The position numbers and the translations under genes were made by a program. Source: Phoronis australis (lineage: Eukaryota > Phoronida > Phoronidae). Taken from it: a stretch of 20,875 nt of DNA. The notes beneath the pieces are model-generated. The model worked only from the letters and a program-made list of their open reading frames with translations. It had not been told where the DNA came from and made no database searches. Location: NCBI GenBank assembly GCA_002633005.1, contig NMRA01000188.1, forward strand, positions 132,449 to 153,323. Direction: 5' to 3'. Numbering within the stretch: position 1 is the first letter of the stretch; each line of letters starts with the position of its first letter. This document shows positions 11,601 through 19,803 of the stretch, one piece after another.

Positions 11601-14600
11601 ATTACAGATAGTGATTGAACGATGAGTGCACTGTTTTTGGTCATCTCAAGTCAAATTCTGTTATAAAGTTTATTATATCAACTTCACTAGCTTTATATTC
11701 TGTACAATGAGTCATCAAAGCTGCAGTTACCAACAAAAGAAAAATGCACAGATGATGTGTGGTTTATATTTTGACAACAGGTGTCACTGCTGCTCCATTT
11801 TAGACGCACATAGAAAAGCATGAAACAGGCGAAAACTCAAACATTTTAAATGGGGATATTTTTGCGGCACATCATATTATTAAAGTAATGACATTTATTT
11901 TGCTTTTGGTATTTTTAAAAAAAGATGAAGTACATGAAATTACAGCTCTGAAACACCAGTTTGGAGTTAAGCAAGGTCCATGTCCCTATATAAAGTACAG
12001 AATGGCAGTGGCATGTGAGTCTATTGAAAGCAGACACTCTGGCAACCAACCACGTGCTAATGATTGACAGGTCTACCAAGTAGTTTGAATATTGCAACAT
12101 TTTAAATACTTTGTATATTTCTTTCGGAGTTGAAAGGGCCAACTTCCCCCTTTGATTAACTGGGAGTCTTAGTAATCTTTCAATGTGGGTGTCCAAACTG
12201 GAGAAATTCTGATTGACAGGGCGTCCAAATGATACATTGGGCGTCCTTGCCAGGGCGTCTACATTAGTGCCAGGACGTACGCTGCATGAAGGCCTGGAGT
12301 GAAGACACTCAGAGCCTCCAACCTATATAATGACCCACCCCTGACCACGCCTACATGTCGTCAAGATCCTCCAACCCACTCAATGCCTCAGCCCTGACCA
12401 CGCCTACATGCTGACAGGATGCAATCATGATCATCCAATCCATTTGATGCCCACACCCGACCACACCTACATGCTGGAGAGGAAACGTCAAGATCCCTCA
12501 CCCCCCATGACACCCACCTGTTGGTTGGATCTGTCTTGGAGCTGGCACTGTCTGTTGAGGCGCAGCTGTCTCTACTACTGGCAGTACGGCTCTTTCTCTC
12601 CTTTACTGTATTGTCTTTCTGTGAGTTGAGCTTGCTGGTAGATGTACTCTTGTTCATACCCGCCGACTTCGAGTTTTTCACGTTCTGGTCGCTCACATAG
12701 TTGTCAGCTGTCTCATCAAAGTCGTTAATGTTTGACCGTCTCGGTGTCTGCTCTATGAACTCAAAGTCCTCTATGTGCTGCTGTTTTTTACTAACGTCCG
12801 ACGTAGCTGAGGCATCGGACGTCTTTGAACTCGTCCGTTTGTGCCCCGAGGGGGTGTGACCGTTTGAGATTACATCCTCTTGAGACTTTGACGGTAGTGC
12901 TGTGAGCAAATAATAACAAATAATGACACAGTGGCGAGTAACTAATGAACATCCATCAGGTTATCAAAAGGTCAAACGTTTTACTGACAAGTGAGAGTAC
13001 AGGATCGTTGCATAGTTTTCACACCACCAGTTCAAAGGGACTACAATACTACAGGTTTACGCATTAACCAAGTTGTAAGGCAACAAAAGGCACAGCTAAA
13101 CTAAACTTTGAATCAGTCAGACAAGCATAAACCGTATTTTTGCTCAACTCGGATAAGGTTGTTCTAGTTTGTATATTCAGCCTTCAAAATCCGACTTCGG
13201 ATTACTCATAAAATCTCTCGATCCAGTAGAACCAGACTTTACCGGCATTTTACTAATTGTTCAGTAAAAGTTAGTTCTTTTAGTTTAAATTTGTTTACAA
13301 CAGTAATTTATTCAATCAAAATAGCATTAAAGGTTTTAACAGTAAGAACCCGTAAGGCCAAAACTCTTTACGCATATAAAGTATTTTGTAACGCTGTGTC
13401 TACATTCAACAGATGACCCTGGTTCAATTACATTTAGTTTTTGTTCAACCTTTCACGAGGACTTCAGAAAGCAATAACACAAATTTGAACTTCAAAGGAC
13501 AAAAACAGTACAATTATTGGCATTACTAAAAATACATATTCGGGTTATCTAAGATGTGTTTTCTGCACTAATTACTAATTTCCTTGCCACGTATCACTTA
13601 CAGTACTGTAATTAACGCCGGAAAATGTCTTTCAGAGATAACCAAGGATATGTACTTTTACTTATTAGGAAAATAATGTAAAACAGTCAAGACTGTTGTG
13701 GTAATCCCAACGCCGCGCAGCAACATAGTATAGTTAGCACCTTAAAGAAAACCAATAGCCACTTCCCCAAATATCAGTTTCCTCTCAGATTCCGAGGTAT
13801 TCACAATGGTGTGCATCCTTAGGGCACTTAGCCCACACTTGCACATCGCTGCTGTGTTGATAAAGACTTTGTATTGAGATTAGGACAAACACGCATAGTT
13901 GACTCAGGTCTATACTAAGACTAATCTTCAGACCTGTTTTCACTGACCTAAAAAGTCTCACGTATTTTTGAATAGATGCACAAAGACACCTAACCAAGGG
14001 TGAATGAGGTCTGAAATGCCATTATTCGTTGAGTGATAATTCGCATCATAAGAACAACTAAAAATACCACATCGCAACTCGATTTTCAAAACAAATCCCA
14101 CATACTACAACCACTCATAATTTTATGGCCTTAGTCTCACATTTCCTAAATAAATATTCCACCACAATTTTTAAAACACGGCTCCCCAATGTGTTGTGGA
14201 CACAATCAATAGCAGCATTCATTATTTCTATTATCATCCCTTAAATGTGAATGAGAGGGCTGACGTTTACAACATTATATTAGGAGACGCATTAGAAAAC
14301 AATTTTTTTTAAACATATGGACTGCAGTCATTATCGTTAAAAAATGTAACTCTGACTAAAAGTAGCTTCAAATTATGTGTATTGTAGCAGTCAGTAATCA
14401 CTTCCTGTGCAAGACAGGGGAGACAAACCCTGGAGTTTAAAGTGCATGCAATTCTACATCAAAAAGCACACTTCCAACAACACAGACCATGATACGTCTA
14501 GTCACGCAAACAGGCAAAGTTCCTGCATTGAGTGCATTATACACCACAAGTAATCAGACTGAATAACGAGGATATTCATTCAAGTCATGACAGCTGTGCA

Positions 14601-14860
14601 CAAGAGTGATTAACCTAACGCTAGACGTTCATCATGACCGGTATGACAGAGAAGTGACTAGAAAGTTAACAAGAGAAAACAAAATTACCATTTCCAAAGA
14701 TATGATTCTGACAAGATTAAACAAACCATAAAGGCGTCACTGTTTCTCAAAGTGGAAACGGACGTCATCACAGAGAAAATGAAATTTTGTTCACTTATTG
14801 TTGGCACATTCTACATTGTTCAACATACCTTTAGTTTTTTCTTGGCTAACTGCATTCTGC

Positions 14861-14892
<32 letters not shown>

Positions 14893-17800
14893 TTCCACCG
14901 GTAGGGCACTGTTGAGTAACTGCATGAAGAAATCATTCTCTTTCTGCACGTCTTTCTGTTTACGCTGTTCCAAGAGAAAATGGAAATCACAATGACTACG
15001 TTAAAATCTCGCCAACTTCGCACAAATACATTTGCCAAAACTGCGCTTAAGTCGTTTTTTCACGTTCTTTTGACAAAGTATTTTCTGATGGTAGCTAAAA
15101 TGGTACAGAACTTGAACCATGGTAAAGCATACATTTGATGTTACATGTAATTTGCAAAAAGATGAGAAAATATGAAACACCACTTGTCCCCTCTAAGTTA
15201 CTGTGACTTTAGTACATGGCAATGTTGCGCAGATTTTCAGAAACCCAAACCTCTACAACCTTTTTGAACTAAGATGAAGACCAACGAGAGACATTTTAAC
15301 ATGCCGGCAAACTCTTGTGTATGGCTTCCACCCTGCACACAGCACTATTGTATAAAACTAAGAGTGTAATTTGCTTTATTCCTGCACTTGAAGTACGGTG
15401 CTCCTTTGTACAAACCCAAAGACTGAACAAAAACGAGACTTGTCACCGAAATACGTAATGTCCGATAAGCCAAACTTCAACATATTGAAGACACTAACAA
15501 AACGTCATAAATTTTGACCACTCCTTCTGAAGTTGTCTTTCTAACGAGATGTCATAAATACTAGACGCGTAATTACTTCAGTAACACATTTGTGAGCAGA
15601 ATGCAATCTGATCTGACAAAACCCAGCCTGTACTTACTAGTCTCATTTTGTATGAAATATAACTTTTAAAGCCGAAACCAAGCGTCACAACAGGATATCC
15701 GATACTGTAAATGAAAAATCACAAAGACTGAACATGTATCTTACAATATATCACTAATTTGTACAAGAACTAGAGTTGGCAGTTATTTTTCTACAGACAC
15801 ACTCAATATGTATTAACCTGTAATGAGTCTCAGTAAAGATCACAAATAGGTAAACTAGGAACAAGACAGGCGACAAAAACCACCAGAAACCACAAACAGG
15901 AATGTACATTCCTTTCTGAGGACCACAGATGAGCAACGACAAAACTGCGACAAAACAATCTAAGACGGTTTACTATGCCAAAAAATGATACCATTGAGCT
16001 CCACCTCATAATTCTGAATTTGCCTCATTTCAATTGTCAAATTTATGCAAAATCGAAATAAAACAAGACTCACCTCTGAAATGCATGTGTACCAACATAA
16101 TAGCAACACTTGTCGTGAGTCTGAGATATGCACATGCAATCTAACTTTAAATACAATTAATTCTCTCAGAAAAAAATCCAGCCTAATTATGTGAGAACAA
16201 ATATTTTCTCATTAAAATTGTTGGTATGTAAAATCTCAATGTCACAATTCAAAAAATTTCGGAAATAGAAACCCATCACAACTGTTCACCAGCGTACCAG
16301 TGAGAAAGGAGCTGCATTCTACAGATGCAAGAATTTCACATGTAAGGCTGGTGTGGTCAAGTGCTTTGCTTGTAGTGTATGGTGATATCTCACAAAGTCG
16401 TGTGTGCCATTACGTTTTCACAACATTCTTGCACCTGAGGAAGGCAGGCAAGGATTTAACATAAATTATTAATGTAAACAACTTTGCGTAAGGGCATATC
16501 AAAAACAAATTTTAAAGAAAGACGTACCAGTGTGCTGCAAATGGTCGACAAAGGTCTAAATGGAATGGGGATGTACGGATTTCACGTAAACGAATGGCAG
16601 CTTCAATGTAGACGAATAATAACCATAAGGAGACTGTCGGAAGACAGATTCCTCGTTCTGCAACAAGACGTTTGCTCAATGACATTTTTAATTTCGTAAC
16701 AAAAAATCATACAATCTGTTCTGAATTCACAAATTAAATTAAACATTTTACTATAAATAAAAATACAACATCACGTAAGATTACAAAACTCAGATAGTTT
16801 CGTTATGCAACTTCATCTCACTTCAGTAAATGTTTTTGATCACCAGATATCTCCAGAATAAAATTAGCAAATCGCCAAAAATATAGCTCACTGTCCAAAA
16901 AAGAGCACAGTTATCTCTTAAAAGGAATGTTTTGTAGCTCTAAAGACCTAGTTTCTACTGAACATCACTCATATAGAGGCAAGACATTAATGGCTGACAA
17001 TTACTCAAAACAGCGGACTATATTTTTCTGGTGTTAAAAACCTCTTATTGTTGTACTTGAAAACTGTAGGACATCATTTCAAAGAAAATGTTAAATTAGA
17101 CAATAAATGCTTTATCAATTTATTTCTTCATTAATTTATTTATCAAAGTGCCAATGATTTGCCACGCAAATATAGAAAAACTGTGATAACATTGCAAACA
17201 TGACAATCCCCAGCCATACAAGAATGATAACTACTCAACACCTCTGCAATATGTGTCTGGAATAGGCTCGTCTTGGACTGAAATCTCCTCTTTTGCGAAG
17301 GTAGAAAAATGCATTGCATGACTGACCTACTAAAATGTCACATACTCTTCAGTTTATTAACAAAGAAAGAACAGTGCACTGCGTGTCCTTCTTTGTTGAT
17401 TATTGAACACAACATGCAATAGTAGAAGTTCGCCTGCATTACCATTATAAATTATACAGTACTGTAATTACTGGGAATTTCGGAAAATAGGCCCACTCAA
17501 CAGTACACCCATGGACATATTTTCAGTAACTGTTTGGATGTCTTGAAAATCTGAGGGACTGTTTGAAATACGCATGAATACGTTTTGATGTAAAATTTTG
17601 TTTATTTTGGCGAGACATAATACTTGTTAGGAATGTGATTTCACTCAAATTACTACTTTTAACGAGATATTGAGCGACTTTGTTGGTAACTAACCATACT
17701 AGCATAGTATGAGGTACAGTTTTAAACCACTGGAAAATATGACCGGGTGTATATTCGGTTTCATTTCATGTTTTTGAAAGGCCGTTTCCCGAATATCTGC

Positions 17801-19200
17801 CCACGGGCCTATTTTTGGACATTCCAGGTAGGATACAGTGACTATTTACACATGAAAAATCACAACGGTGCTTGACATGTGTTGCATTGTGGGTAGCATA
17901 ATAATGGTGCTGTGCAATTTCAGGATGGGCATATAGGTTTTTATAAGGCTGAGGGCTTGTGGAAGAGTTGAACCCATGCTCACACTGACAAGCCATGAGT
18001 TTCTCTTCAACACAACTAAATCACACATATTCATATATAGGATATGATAACTCAATAGTATTCTGACTGCTAAGGTAACGGTGGTTACCTGTGTGCCAAA
18101 CATACTGTACCCAGACGTAGGTACTGGCAGCGAAGAAGAGCCACTGAACAGGTATGAACAGGTAGCAGACCATGTCGGATGTGATGGCGATACAGACGAA
18201 GAACACAGAGAAGGCCTGCCAATGGTAAAACTCATTTTATTATTCTTACCACCTGTGCTCCTGTTAAAACAGGTCAAATTCTTAAAAATATTTAGAAAGA
18301 ACATAGAAAATCAACGAATACAGTAAAACTCGTATGAGTCCGACGCGCTTTAAGTTGGACAATACTCTAAATTAGACCAACCTCTGCAGTACAGTTGATA
18401 GAAATCATGCAGTCGACACTTTCACCTCCCTTCTATAAAATCTATTGATCTAGTAAAAAATTACTCGTGTAAACTTTACTATTTAGTTTGCGGCTTTAAT
18501 AGGAAGGAAATTTACCATTTTTGATGTTACATTAAGCACAACACAGATCCCTAATTATTTGGAGACACATTCTTCTGTGTTAGTCACTGTTCCCCAGGTG
18601 TTTAATAACTATCTATGAAACAATAGGAAGTGACATGCACAGTTCAGCAAGAGACCCACATCTTGGTTCTGCATTCACTCTCACAGAGCAATCAAAAATG
18701 ACTGCGTTCAATCGAGAGTAGGAAATTGTGTTTGTCCAAAGCAAGTAAATGTAGAGCCAAGATGGGGACCTTTTGCTGGGCTGTTCGTGTCACTTTCTAT
18801 TGTTCAATGGATAGTAAATACACATCAGGGAAGTGGTCATAAACACAGAAAAACGTCTCTCCAACACAACCAGGGATTTGTAAGTAATTTAAACAAAACA
18901 TCAAAAATTTTGTGGGTAATTTTCGGCCAAGACATATCGATCACAGTAGTCGCTGTTTTTCAACACTTCACCATAATGACTACAGACAGGTTTAGCATTA
19001 GCCATCTTGATAACAGAGCACTCAGCAAGTGTAACCATACAATGCTGGACAGACTTACAAATCCTTGGTACTTGAATGAATCATAAACACTCCTCATCAT
19101 CAGCCAGAAAGGCCACAGGTATTCGAAACGGAATTCCAGGATGAAGTCAGCAAGCATCACCAGGATCCAGACTATTAGAAACTTCAGGTAAAGGAAGGTA
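5470..19200 (-). CDS. MACO1: Macoilin (MACO1/TMEM57), exons 2-11 of a spliced gene, 5' incomplete
   Basis: Join, in transcript order: 19200-19059, 18215-18089, 16657-16528, 15704-15638, 14964-14829, 12899-12518, 10524-10366, 9171-8868, 6456-6282, 5690-5470. That is 1843 nt and 613 residues plus a stop, all in one frame with GT-AG introns. Macoilins are ER membrane proteins, enriched in neurons, that affect neuronal excitability in C. elegans (family knowledge). The order seen is: hydrophobic segments in residues about 5-22, 48-86, 95-111 and 135-145; a basic stretch, then polyQ; a Ser/Thr/Lys-rich linker (about 200-327); a coiled coil (about 328-560); and a tail with the family hallmarks ALMPSTSSYPS and LNPNAIDY. 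Residues are numbered from the first full codon of exon 2. Vertebrate macoilin is about 664 residues, so only the first 25-30 or so are missing. Blocks such as FRFEYLWPFWL and LFIPVQWLFFAASTYVWVQYVWHT (split here at 20) match vertebrates almost exactly, so the identity is secure. Confidence 0.96.
5691..6281 (-). other. Macoilin intron 10
   Basis: This 591-base GT-AG intron (donor GTACGCC, acceptor TTCTCTGCAG) is phase 1. Nothing else was recognised apart from a small cluster of CTAACTAA/TTAGTTAG inverted motifs near 6013-6045. Confidence 0.9.
6282..6456 (-). CDS. MACO1: Macoilin exon 10 (coiled coil, conserved core)
   Basis: The acceptor ends CATTCTTAG and the donor is GTACGCC. The exon has 58 codons plus one base. 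It opens with ALRQYKEAQNESEV, which comes before the Met at 6417, then LMSALAAMQDKNQHLENSLS and AETRVKLELFSALGDTKRQV, almost identical to vertebrate macoilin. The last codons EIQH differ from the vertebrate EIAQ. The next junction gives one residue fewer than the human protein. Confidence 0.96.
6457..8867 (-). other. Macoilin intron 9
   Basis: This 2411-base intron is phase 0. It holds a long A/G-rich run on the plus strand (about 6770-6836), a foldback repeat at 8413-8526 and a plus-strand ORF at 7675-7920 with one hydrophobic stretch that I could not assign. No further macoilin exon is needed here, because exons 9 and 10 join in frame with family-like sequence. Confidence 0.9.
8413..8526. 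repeat. Foldback (inverted-repeat) sequence in intron 9
   Basis: The left arm (8413-8452) contains TGGCCATTTTCAT, then AAAGTGT further in. The right arm (8489-8526) carries the complements ATGAAAATGGTCA and ACACTTT, with a few mismatches and one-base gaps. The spacer is about 36 bases. It resembles a small non-coding foldback element. No target duplication was found. Confidence 0.5.
8868..9171 (-). CDS. MACO1: Macoilin exon 9 (central coiled coil)
   Basis: The acceptor ends TTTCATTGCACAG and the donor is GTACTG. The exon reads one base plus 101 codons, ending in phase 0. It encodes LHNLVTSRQQDKQSL, a charged Lys/Glu/Arg coiled coil (AERKLQDERKLRTTAETQL), the family block KAEEAAAARAVALAA (vertebrate KLEEATAARAVAFAA), then ADCSESCKARRKDLE and DDRIRQLEMEAQ. 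Antisense ORFs over this exon are Ala/Ser-rich shadows. Confidence 0.96.
9172..10365 (-). other. Macoilin intron 8
   Basis: This 1194-base GT-AG intron is phase 2 (donor GTAAGTAAAA, acceptor TTGCACAG). It contains the diverged partial copy of exon 7 at 9962-10014. Otherwise nothing was recognised. Confidence 0.9.
9962..10014 (-). pseudogene. Partial duplicate of macoilin exon 7 start, inside intron 8
   Basis: Bases 9971-10014 match exon 7 bases 12856-12899 at 40 of 44 positions, in the same orientation; weaker similarity runs on to 9962. All four differences are transitions. In the exon 7 frame the copy reads LPSKSREDVISNGH (exon 7: LPSKSQEDVISNGH), so one of four changes alters a residue. 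The acceptor AG of exon 7 (12901-12900) corresponds to GC here, and an in-frame TAA follows at 9958-9956. It is most likely a dead exon fragment. If it were spliced in, it would truncate the protein before the coiled coil. Confidence 0.8.
10366..10524 (-). CDS. MACO1: Macoilin exon 8 (coiled-coil start)
   Basis: The acceptor ends TATTTTGCAG and the donor is GTAAGTAAAA. The exon reads one base, 52 codons, two bases. It encodes LENDIKRLKADLQCSRNIEQ, then ELRSQVNSLLASDKLMKSE and QLRQDNENLQN. Human macoilin has LEQDIKKLKADLQASRQVEQ and ELRSQISSL in the same order. Heptad spacing of Leu/Ile is visible throughout, so this is a coiled coil. Confidence 0.96.
11160..11291. repeat. Minisatellite, left part (split by hAT insertion)
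   Basis: Diverged units carry the core TGACCACRCCYACATG and a GTCAAGAT motif. Cores here are at 11203-11218 and 11267-11282, 64 bases apart. Removing the hAT element and one target duplication puts the next core 62 bases on, so both parts were one array. Confidence 0.7.
11284..11291 (+). repeat. 8-bp target-site duplication, left copy
   Basis: GAGTGAAG directly precedes the CAGGGCTTCAT terminus of the hAT-like element. The identical GAGTGAAG follows the other end at 12297-12304. Confidence 0.85.
11292..12296. mobile_element. Non-autonomous hAT-type DNA transposon (1005 bp)
   Basis: The ends are imperfect terminal inverted repeats: CAGGGCTTCATCTAG at the left, and CAGGCCTTCATGCAG as the reverse complement of the right (12 of 15 match). 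Exact 8-bp duplications GAGTGAAG flank both ends (11284-11291 and 12297-12304). An 8-bp target duplication and a CAGGG terminus are hallmarks of hAT elements. No transposase ORF exists inside, so it would depend on a transposase made elsewhere. GGGYGTCC motifs cluster next to both ends. Internally there is an 11-base C run (11408-11418) and a 75-bp imperfect duplication (11460-11495 with 11535-11570). Identical target duplications but differing inverted repeats suggest moderate age. Confidence 0.85.
12297..12304 (+). repeat. 8-bp target-site duplication, right copy
   Basis: GAGTGAAG directly follows the AAGGCCTG terminus of the hAT-like element and is identical to the left copy. Confidence 0.85.
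12297..12517. repeat. Minisatellite, right part, reaching the exon 7 donor
   Basis: Cores TGACCACGCCTACATG at 12342-12357 and 12395-12410 and CGACCACACCTACATG at 12458-12473 are followed by a degenerate TGACACCCACCTG at 12508-12520 that contains the exon 7 donor. Spacings are 53, 63 and 50 bases. Units also share GTCAAGATCC and CCTCCAACCC. The array therefore runs right up to the splice site. Confidence 0.75.
12518..12899 (-). CDS. MACO1: Macoilin exon 7 (Ser/Thr/Lys-rich linker)
   Basis: The acceptor ends TTGCTCACAG. The donor is GTGGGTG, a non-standard but usable sequence. The exon reads two bases, 126 codons, two bases. It encodes a low-complexity, probably disordered linker: ALPSKSQEDVISNGH at the start, an acidic patch (EDFEFIEQ, DFDETADNY), then a Ser/Thr/Lys-rich segment rich in possible phosphosites and ending DPTN. 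Conservation with vertebrates is weak here, as expected for this part of the family. The trailing AG joins A of exon 8 to give Arg. The first 53 bases have a diverged copy in intron 8, and the donor touches a minisatellite. Confidence 0.93.
12900..14828 (-). other. Macoilin intron 6
   Basis: This 1929-base intron is phase 1 (donor GTATGTTG, acceptor TTGCTCACAG). It includes TACAGTACTGTAATTA at 13599-13614, also the left edge of the repeat in intron 3. No other gene or strong element was recognised. Confidence 0.9.
14829..14964 (-). CDS. MACO1: Macoilin exon 6 (basic juxtamembrane stretch and polyQ)
   Basis: The acceptor ends CTTGGAACAG and the donor is GTATGTTG. The exon has 45 codons plus one trailing G. 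It encodes RKQKDVQKENDFFMQLLNSA, near-identical to vertebrates (RKQKEVQKENEFYMQLL), then LPVE, twelve consecutive Gln and NAVSQEKTK. The polyQ sits where vertebrate macoilin has a Gln-containing stretch (PEQQMLQKQ), so it is an expansion of an already Gln-rich linker. Confidence 0.96.
14857..14892 (-). repeat. CAG/CAA trinucleotide repeat coding 12 Gln
   Basis: In coding order it is two CAG, two CAA, then eight CAG, giving twelve Gln in exon 6. The CAA interruption leaves eight pure CAG, so length may vary between individuals. Confidence 0.95.
14965..15637 (-). other. Macoilin intron 5
   Basis: This 673-base phase 0 intron (donor GTAAGTA, acceptor TTGGAACAG) contains nothing else that I recognise. 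Confidence 0.9.
15638..15704 (-). CDS. MACO1: Macoilin exon 5 (67-nt small exon)
   Basis: This is a very short exon: one base plus 22 codons. The acceptor is ...TTCATTTACAG and the donor is GTAAGTA, both strong. It encodes IGYPVVTLGFGFKSY, then ISYKMRL, identical or nearly so to vertebrate macoilin, where the same residues close the membrane region. It ends in phase 0 and joins RKQKDVQKEN of exon 6. Gene finders could easily miss it; skipping it (67 nt) would shift the frame. Confidence 0.95.
15705..16527 (-). other. Macoilin intron 4
   Basis: This 823-base phase 2 intron (donor GTACGTC, acceptor TTCATTTACAG) contains nothing else that I recognise. Confidence 0.9.
16528..16657 (-). CDS. MACO1: Macoilin exon 4 (membrane segment)
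   Basis: This exon was found by searching for the family motif between exons 3 and 5, and it is too short to appear as a clear ORF. The acceptor ends TTGTTGCAG and the donor is GTACGTC. It reads two bases, 42 codons, two bases. It encodes RGICLPTVSLWLLFVYIEAA, a basic stretch (IRLREIR), then FHLDLCRPFAAH. The trailing TG joins T of exon 5 to make the Cys of AAHCIGYP. Both phases fit the neighbours. Confidence 0.95.
16658..18088 (-). other. Macoilin intron 3
   Basis: This 1431-base phase 1 intron (donor GTAACC, acceptor TTGTTGCAG) contains the inverted-repeat element at 17461-17839. The remainder is AT-rich with no recognised feature. ORFs overlapping exon 3 from this side are read-through. 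Confidence 0.9.
17461..17839. mobile_element. MITE-like element with imperfect terminal inverted repeats
   Basis: The left arm (17461-17494) begins ACTGTAATTACTGGGAAT and ends AAAATAGGCCC. The reverse complement of the right arm (17805-17839) begins ACTGTATCCTACCTGGAAT and ends with the same AAAATAGGCCC. Over the 21 inner bases 18 match. A second internal hairpin (GGTGTATATTCGG with CCGAATATCTGCC) sits at the right. There is no ORF. Target duplications were not evident, so exact ends are uncertain. Confidence 0.55.
18089..18215 (-). CDS. MACO1: Macoilin exon 3 (membrane segments)
   Basis: The acceptor ends TTGGCAG and the donor is GTAACC. The exon has 42 codons plus one trailing base, starting AFSVFFVC in phase 0. 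It encodes two closely spaced hydrophobic stretches, AFSVFFVCIAITSDMVC and LFIPVQWLFFAAS, followed by TYVWVQYVWHT. This is among the most conserved parts of the family. The trailing G joins AA of exon 4 to make the Glu of the family sequence WHTERG. Confidence 0.96.
18216..19058 (-). other. Macoilin intron 2
   Basis: This 843-base phase 0 intron (donor GTAAGTCT, acceptor TTGGCAG) contains nothing else that I recognise. The plus-strand ORF at 18787-19086 overlaps exon 2 antisense and resembles no known protein. Confidence 0.9.
19059..19200 (-). CDS. MACO1: Macoilin exon 2 (first membrane segment)
   Basis: The acceptor is a pyrimidine-rich tract ending TTCCAG and the donor is GTAAGTCT. One leading base completes a codon split with the missing exon 1 (Ser in relatives); 47 full codons follow and the exon ends in phase 0. 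It encodes the highly conserved block STFLYLKF, a hydrophobic helix (FLIVWILVMLADFILEF), then FRFEYLWPFWL and VYDSFKYQGF. An ORF reading through from upstream starts at a Met near 19244, but that Met lies in the intron and is not the protein start. Confidence 0.95.
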
Positions 19201-19777
19201 CTGGAACGAGAGATAAGACGACATTGAGTGTATTGAATAAACAATACCTACTGTCTGCAGCCATAAGATCTGAGGTGATCAAACTTCATTTGATACACAG
19301 ACCAATCACATAACGTAAAATTTGAAAGTTTACTTGAACCATGCTACAGGATTTGTCAGTATTCGAGTTGAGTCTCAAGAAGTTCGTTTGTTTTGAACTA
19401 CAGGAGGACCTCGTCAAGTGAAAAAACCCGTGGCTCATATGGTAGCAGATTCTATTTCTCGAATGATACTTCTCACCTTGCTGGGATATGAACAGACGAA
19501 GTAACCACAGTATGTTCAGTTTCAGCCATTGTAACGTCACGAATTAAGGTTAACCATATAAAAAATCAGACATGCATAGTGAATCAACCAACTGAATGTC
19601 AATGGCTCCATCTACACCATTACTTTGTATAAATCAGGAAACAAATAAGTTACTTACATAGTAAAGTAGCTTACATAATACAATAAGCATCTGAAATATA
19701 TTTTGTTTATTTATCTACAATTTGTTGATTACTTCGATGATAACGCAATTACTAAAGAAATCATTAAGTTTTTTCAC

Positions 19778-19803
19778 AACAAGATGGGAGCTGCCATCTT
19801 GTT
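19778..19803. repeat. Perfect 10-bp hairpin with AAGATGG arms
   Basis: AACAAGATGG (19778-19787) and CCATCTTGTT (19794-19803) are perfect complements around GAGCTG. The right arm, on the minus strand, gives CAAGATGGC, which looks like the core of a YY1 site. Such a use is conjecture. Confidence 0.6.

Larger units (their letters stand above)
10525..12517 (-). other. Macoilin intron 7
   Basis: This 1993-base intron is phase 2 (donor GTGGGTG, acceptor TTTTGCAG). About half is a hAT-like element (11292-12296) set in a minisatellite (11160-11291 and 12297-12517). Bases 10525-11160 hold nothing recognised. Confidence 0.9.

Noticed and set aside
12408-12629. Plus-strand ORF over the exon 7 donor and minisatellite
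   Set aside because: It is antisense to macoilin exon 7 and built largely from repeat sequence. No family resemblance.
14798-14995. Plus-strand ORF with a long Cys run
   Set aside because: The Cys run is the antisense reading of the CAG repeat in exon 6. The Ser-run ORF on the minus strand is the same repeat in another frame.
16484-16699. Plus-strand 71-codon ORF
   Set aside because: It is antisense to macoilin exon 4, whose minus-strand translation is clearly conserved.
18321-18385. ACAGTAAAACTCGTATGAGT resembling a mariner/pogo-type terminus
   Set aside because: No matching inverted copy or transposase was found nearby.
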